Assembly (NCBI GenBank): GCA_027922465.2
Contig: BQMF02000014.1
Location: 496,001 to 560,000, forward strand
Origin: Turritopsis dohrnii
Taxonomy: Eukaryota; Cnidaria; Hydrozoa; Anthoathecata; Oceaniidae
Direction: 5' to 3'
DNA length: 64,000 bases
In this document: piece after piece, positions 58,738-64,000 of the stretch
Position numbering within the stretch: the first letter of the stretch is position 1
Layout: each line of letters begins with the position of its first letter
Translations under genes and position numbers: made by a program
Notes under the pieces: generated by a model
Database searches by the model: none
What the model was told of the DNA's origin: nothing
What the model saw: the letters and a program-made list of their open reading frames with translations, nothing else

Positions 58738-59361
58738 CAGTGTGTTTCGTAATGTTGGAAATGGAAATTTTAAAGTTGTTTTTTTAAATGAATATACCAA
58801 ATTTCGAAATAATTTTTACATCAATGGAAAGCCATTTTCAAGCTCTTTCGGCCAGTATATTTTTGTGAAAAATGAAGAAGTGGGTTTTGAAAAAATAAGG
58901 AAAATGTCATCGAAAAATGTAATTAAATTTTTAATGGTCGATTAACACGTAGTTTAATTACATCGTGCTTATTGTTTCAAAACACTGAATCCATTCAAAT
59001 TTTTTATTAATTTTATGTTTGCGCTGAGACCCACAAATTGATATTTTAAAATATAAAAGTTTAACGTTTTTCGTGAACACTCAGCTTAAATTTGTTTATT
59101 GTTTTCCAAATTGCTGTCATTGTTTGAAAAAATCTTTTCTTTTCATTCACATCTTAATCGACCATTAAAAATTTAATAACATTTTTCGGCGACATTTTCC
59201 TTATTTTTTCAAAACCCACTTCTTCATTTTTCACAAAAATATACTAGCCGAAAGAGCTTCAAAATGGCTTTCCAACGGTGTAAAAATTATTTTGAAATTC
59301 GGTATATTCATTTAAAAAAACAACTTTAAAATTTCCATTTCCAACATTACGAAACACACTG
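58738..59361. mobile_element. 624-bp MITE, CAGTGTGTTTCGTAATG ends
   Basis: Inverted repeats of about 210 bp (CAGTGTGTTTCGTAATGTTG; inverse ending at 59361), flanked by TA. Same family as the half copy at 27654; shares only the first bases with the 23486 MITE. Confidence 0.85.
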
Positions 59362-61174
59362 TAGTTCAATTTTTAAAATAGTTCTGATTGATCACAGTGT
59401 CTTTCCCCTGCAGTTACTTAAAGAAGTTTATCTATTCGAGATTATCGATTACAGCAATTCCCACGTGTATGTCCTAATTTGTTGGCCATTACTTTTGAAG
59501 GAATTACTTTCATGAAGATAGTTCAAGTAGACTGATTTCTTACTTGAAAATAATAGAAGCTGACAAGTAACTAAATACCTCTAATGTCGTTAATAACACG
59601 TTCTTTTTTGTACAAACAAGCGTTAAGAGTTCATTAGAAATTTCTTGCATCGACAAATACCGTATTCTCTTTAATTAGCGTCCCTCTCTAATAATCACCC
59701 CGCTCTAGTCAAGAGCCCCTCTCCAATAAGCGCCCGGGAGCTTATTAGAGTGACTTAAAATTAACTCAGAAATTAATAAGCGCCCGGGCGGTAACTAAAA
59801 CTTTAAACAAAAAGCGAAAATTCTGTAATAGAAACGGAAGACTATATTTTGATATCTAAATGTAAGTTATAAGTACAAAATCTTATTTCGTTGCCATGAA
59901 AAATAAAGTGTGAGTTGTGTTTATACGCAATGTTCGAACTTAGATTATCACTTCAGAAATTTAGATCATTAGTTAATTAACAACACCGCAACAAAACCTG
60001 AAAATCGGTAGACGAATCAAAATGCAACATGTAAACATAGCTTCAAAAGATGATTAGTATCTTTATATCTCTTGACGGGCGTGTCCCGCATCAACTACAT
60101 TACACAAAGAGTCAGCATATCCAAACATCCTGTCAAAGATAAGTCGTGCGTGATTATTATTGACGAAGTCGAAATACACTGTTCAAAACAGGAATTTCAT
60201 GTTGGGCCAGTCCTTTGAAGTTCCTAAGGTTTGTCACGGCATTTGCTCCAAATTGACGTCACTAAAAAAATAGCTTAATAACGTTGCTAAGGCCTGCTAT
60301 CTTGAGACTGTTGGAGATCTTGAAGCGTAGGCAGATGCGATAGATAATCTGCAAACAAACGAAAAATCTATTTTCTGACTTATTTCTCATACATTTCTTT
60401 TCTCTGATAACACAAACAATAAATTCCTTAGCAGCCACCTTAGAAACCTGTTTGTCGTTCCTTGCGGCGATAATATTTAAACTCTGTAGGCGCATAATAA
60501 CCACCTCATTACATTTGAATAAACTAAATAACTCACATTAAAACTTTTCTTATTTTCTGCATCTATCAACAGGAAATTGACTGGGGTCAATTAAACTCTC
60601 CTTTCGCAATACGCTAATTAAACCAGATTTGAGCGACTTTCAAATTCTTCGAGATATTCTTGATGACACAAAATACAAACTAGATATATTGCCACCCTCT
60701 TGCTTGTTTTGCTCGCTTGTCAGCGAGAAATGTCAAGACGAAAGCACAAAATTCGAAAATATTAAAAACCACGGGGGAAACACAGAATGCGAGGGGGGAC
60801 GTGGGAAAGCGAGAAAAAAAATCACAAAAAAAAATCACAAAATGCGAGAAAAAATGCAGACGCAAAGTTCAAGCGACTTGTTATCTTCCTGTGGATGTAT
60901 GCTGCTTCAAATGCGACCATTAGCTAGTCAAATGAACATTTTATGGTTTTCGATATTGAAAGCTTCCTCTGAAAATTCGTCGAGTTTTCTGAGTTGAGAT
61001 TTCAGGAGATAATTTGCATTCAACCTCAAACCCCTATATCGACATATCACGTGAAGAATGGCGTTTACAAATACACTAGGATTTCTACTGCTATTTTAGC
61101 AACAAAAGTCTTCGTTAATTTTTGTCATTTCCCTTAATTTTTCTTAGTACACGGTTTTGTTTTTTTTTCTATAT

Positions 61175-61512
61175 ATATAAGAAACACAAAATTTGAATTG
61201 AGCCTGAATGTTTCTTAATATTTTCATGTCTTCAGCCTGAAATGTTTCTTAGATGTTTCTTAAAAAATATTTTAAAAACAAAGCTTTGGCAAGCCTGACG
61301 ATGAGTTTATTGACATAGAGACTGACCAAGAAGAAGATGACATGGTAGTGGAATATACATGGACAAATTTGATGGAAACCTTTTTGATTTATTCACTGAT
61401 GTTTGATATTCTCGTCGTTGTACAAAATATGTTCATCAGGAGTTCAGCCTACCATGTTCCTTAAATGTTTCTTAATTTTCCCCAGATTTCAGCCTCGTGT
61501 TTCTTATATAAA
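61175..61512. mobile_element. MITE with TATATAAGAAACAC ends
   Basis: TATATAAGAAACACAAAAT and GTGTTTCTTATATA are inverted. (AT)GTTTCTTA(A) recurs about eight times inside together with TTCAGCCT. Confidence 0.65.
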
Positions 61513-62002
61513 TGTTTCTGATAGTATTATGGCTGGTTCCTTGTTTGTTTTAGGTTAATTGAGTGTTGGAAAATGAGAGAAAAAAAAACAAGAATAGCTT
61601 GGTAAGTGATGTTTTAGGGATGACATGCTTGACTATGGTCAGAGATAGTATTAAAGTGTCAAAATCAAATCAGTATCACAGACTTAGTGAAATGTTATGG
61701 GTCAATCGTAAAAGGGTACAATGCCCCTTACTTTGATCCGTCAGTTAATGCAGTTTTAATCGTTGGACTTTCAACCATAACTGAAAAGTTCCTTTTGTCC
61801 ATCAAGATATAACTTGAGTGTCGACCGAGTATAGCAAGGGAAAGAAGGAAGAGAAAGGCAAAAAAGAACAGCTGTCTGAATATATGGCCAGAAGTTAAGA
61901 ATCTATACTTTTGATGCATCAACGATGGAGTTTAAGTTGCAAATTTCTAATAAAGCATTTCAGAAGTTTAAGGAAATTAACTGCGTGTATAGAATTTTGT
62001 TA

Positions 62003-62197
62003 CCTTATCGGAGATAATTTCATCGGGAAAGATTTACGTCGGGAAAAACGTCGTTGGGGAAAGTTTCGTCATTTTGCAAAATTTTACTAACACTTTTCTT
62101 ATAAATTTCACTTTTTCCAAATTTTCGACGGGGAAAATTTTCGTCACAAATCAAAATTTTCGTCACTTTTCCTCGACGAAATTATCCCCGATAAGGC
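62003..62197. mobile_element. ~195-bp MITE, CCTTATCGG(G)GATAATTTC ends
   Basis: CCTTATCGGAGATAATTTC is mirrored by GAAATTATCCCCGATAAGG. Several CGTCGGGGAAA words lie between. A solo end of the family sits at 53848. Confidence 0.75.
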
Positions 62198-62601
62198 ATT
62201 TCATTTTACCGATCGGGATTATATCATTTCACCGACCGGGGTTGGAAGCTTACATTGTTCCTATGATAATGTTGTGTAAATTCATGTGCGACAAATTCAG
62301 AGGACTGCAATGAACTGTCTTTCGAGAATAAAGAAGAAATACGAGTCGCGTGACATTGTGACACTGCGAGAGGGTTGCGTAAGCACCCATTATGAACTCG
62401 TTCATACTGAACGTGTACTTCGCAAAAGCCATTTTAAGTTCTAATCGGAATGTACGCTAAAATGAATCTTAGTGCAAGGATTTGTTTCCCAGATTCCCAG
62501 AAATCAATATTAAACTACTCGACAAATATCGCGGGCTTAGCAGAAAGGTCTTGTTAACTTTTGTTCTAATAACTTAAGGGCTTTCTCAAAACTTGAGGTT
62601 T

Positions 62602-63489
62602 TTAATGTATCCAGCTTCTCTCGTGACCATCAGGCATTTGTGGCTCCAGGAATCCACGAAACATCGCCCCATCATGAGACCATCTTAATCCATAACCTTC
62701 CTTAGATCGGATTTCGATGACATAGAAATCGTGTGGGAGGGTATGAATGTTCATCCAACCAATGTCATTTAGAATTCGCTGTAAAACATCGAGAGCCAGT
62801 TCGTTTTTAGTTTTCTCACTTCCTGCACACACACCCCACCAATTATCTTGACTGCGATAGCAATGTTTAGAGAGAGCTCGCGCGCCCACGGTCAATTGGG
62901 ACTTTGGATGATGTAATGCAGTGAACGAACACCACAGGCAATACAAATCTGGAGGTAATACATCGATACTACCTATTGTTCGACGAAAGCCAAGTAGTTT
63001 TAGTAAATCGCTTTTAGTAGCGTGAATCAACAGTTGGGTTAAAATTTCCCGAGCTGTTTTCATCACATCTCCGTTATTACAACTCAACGAAGAAGTGTGT
63101 TTTTCAGACTCTCCGTCATCGTGTTTCTTATCATACTCACGATTGCGAATACCCTTTACAAGCTGCATTAACTCTGAAATTTTAGATTCGACACACGTGC
63201 TGAGACTTGTTTCGGTTTCTTCCATATAATCCAATTTAGGTGTGTTCAAACATGGATGTTGCTCATTGTAAATCCATTTCCGTAAGTAAGAACAAAGAGT
63301 TGTGAAACCTGGGTACGAAGGGTATATAGTTGCTTCAATTTGCTGAAAAAACTTTTGATAATCTGCATCATGTTGGGAAGCAGTTATTGGTAGCTGTAGA
63401 AGTTCATGGAACGACGGATTCTCATCACGCAGTTGCTCCATAATCTCTTCTGTAAGATCGTCCAATTTCTCCATGCCGAATGACGTCAT
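62602..63489 (-). CDS. Conserved-looking protein of unknown function, 295 residues
   Basis: Complete single-exon frame from ATG at 63489; a second ATG lies five codons in. The N-terminal 150 residues are charged and helical (EEIMEQLRDENPSFHELL). A low-complexity acidic/lysine stretch (about 118-132) separates them from a compact C-terminal domain with TVGARALSKHCYRS, NWWGVCAGSEKTKNELA, WMNIHTLPHDFYVIEIR, YGLRWSHDG and RGFLEPQMPDGHE. I have an uncertain memory of similar WWG..GSE..KN and RGFLEPQ blocks in unnamed eukaryotic proteins, including plants. There is no signal peptide or membrane segment. Intact frame, no transposon ends nearby, and domain-like texture support a real gene. Confidence 0.7.
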   Translation of the reverse strand: MTSFGMEKLDDLTEEIMEQLRDENPSFHELLQLPITASQHDADYQKFFQQIEATIYPSYPGFTTLCSYLRKWIYNEQHPCLNTPKLDYMEETETSLSTCVESKISELMQLVKGIRNREYDKKHDDGESEKHTSSLSCNNGDVMKTAREILTQLLIHATKSDLLKLLGFRRTIGSIDVLPPDLYCLWCSFTALHHPKSQLTVGARALSKHCYRSQDNWWGVCAGSEKTKNELALDVLQRILNDIGWMNIHTLPHDFYVIEIRSKEGYGLRWSHDGAMFRGFLEPQMPDGHERSWIH

Positions 63490-63689
63490 AATTCTGATTT
63501 TATATCGATTCTCTTTTGTGTTTATAAGTCTTATCTATAAGATCAGTCACAAGAATGAATGGAAAAAACGCTGATAATATTCGTCGTTCAGTGTCGGAAT
63601 AAAGACGTTATGAATTAACAATGTATTTTGTATTACAGTATATTTCGAATGTTCTTCACTGCTTCGTTAACAGGTCAGGCCATTATACA

Positions 63690-63855
63690 CATCTAACCTC
63701 TCCCTAATTCGAACATCCTACGGGACCAAAAAACCCGTTTAATTTATGGAAAGTTCGAACTTACATAGAAATAATAGGTCCCTCGATATTCGTTCGAATT
63801 ATAGGGAGAGTTCCATTTATGAGGCTCGAATGATTATAGAGATTCAACTGTATCG
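63690..63855. repeat. Possible Tigger-like MITE remnant
   Basis: ACCTCTCCCTAATTCGAACAT on the left and ATTATAGAGATTCAACTGTA on the right resemble opposite pogo-type ends, but the match is loose. Confidence 0.4.
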
Positions 63856-63904
63856 TCAAAATAAAATGCATCGTCAAAATAAAATGCAGCCGGCACATTT
63901 GTTA

Positions 63905-63990
63905 AAAAAGCTTTGCGAAGGAGTGCATTTCAATAGAAATATACATACAATATCAATAAAAATGCTCTTCGTCGCAGTGACTTTTTGACG
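63905..63990. repeat. Copy of the GCGAAGGAGTACATTTCTAT short repeat
   Basis: GCGAAGGAGTGCATTTCAATAG..GTCGCAGTGACTTTTT, related to copies in the channel-gene introns. Confidence 0.65.
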
Positions 63991-64000
63991 AATTTGCCCA

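Larger units (their letters stand above)
59362..62601. other. Intergenic, repeats only
   Basis: 59670-59790 holds several AATAAGCGCCCGGG words of a dispersed repeat. 60629-60997 is an open frame made largely of lysine-rich AAAAATCACAAA repeats and is not convincing. Two MITEs are listed separately. Confidence 0.4.

Noticed and set aside
58742..58945. Plus-strand open frame of 67 codons
   Set aside because: Lies entirely inside the left arm of a MITE; its mirror is in the right arm.
60629..60997. Plus-strand open frame of 122 codons as a gene
   Set aside because: Composed largely of A-rich repeats, no motif, and an overlapping frame is equally open.

Overview
The window is AT-rich nuclear DNA of an invertebrate animal. 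Spliced genes, a multi-exon ankyrin/TRP-type channel gene, a tRNA gene, a U6 snRNA copy and many families of eukaryotic transposons show that it is a metazoan genome. The repeat style (many MITEs, CR1/L2-like LINE, pogo, rolling-circle elements, BEL/Pao-like gag) would fit a cnidarian, but I cannot name the species from sequence alone.

Cellular genes. (1) 1-1331 (+) is the 3' part of an RPA70-like OB-fold/zinc-ribbon protein, with one frameshift. (2) 14489-15652 (-) is a single-exon GT10 alpha-1,3-fucosyltransferase with a signal anchor. (3) 38182-38253 (-) is tRNA-Gly(TCC). (4) 39093-57329 (-) is an eight-exon gene for an ankyrin-repeat six-transmembrane TRP-like cation channel of about 1,108 residues; every splice phase was checked by hand. 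(5) 62602-63489 (-) is a single-exon conserved-looking protein of unknown function.

Mobile DNA makes up most of the rest. From 3934 to 13120 five Helitron-like units lie head to tail with exact CTAG/TC junctions. One is interrupted by a 4.7-kb transposon with inverted repeats of about 600 bp and a decayed multi-domain gene. 17262-19749 is an inverted-repeat element whose ends are packed with the self-complementary 10-mer AAGACGTCTT; two further MITEs are nested inside it. 22162-23039 is a lone Helitron copy on the minus strand. 24214-27070 is an apparently intact pogo-type transposon with two divergent genes: a DDD transposase starting with two PIP-box-like motifs, and a HIRAN-like protein. 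27227-29737 is a decayed BEL/Pao-like gag gene broken by two insertions. 34547-38041 is a deletion derivative of a transposon keeping only a helix-turn-helix exon; its pre-insertion site is mirrored by an empty paralogue at 58.2 kb.

The third intron-spanning stretch of the channel gene (between its second and third exons) contains a U6 snRNA sequence fused directly to a nearly full-length LINE. That LINE has a PHD-finger ORF1, an in-phase A AAA AAC slippery heptamer at the ORF1/ORF2 overlap, and a PARP-type zinc finger ahead of the endonuclease. The most novel signals are this LINE, the pogo element with replication/repair-style modules, and the Helitron concatemer.
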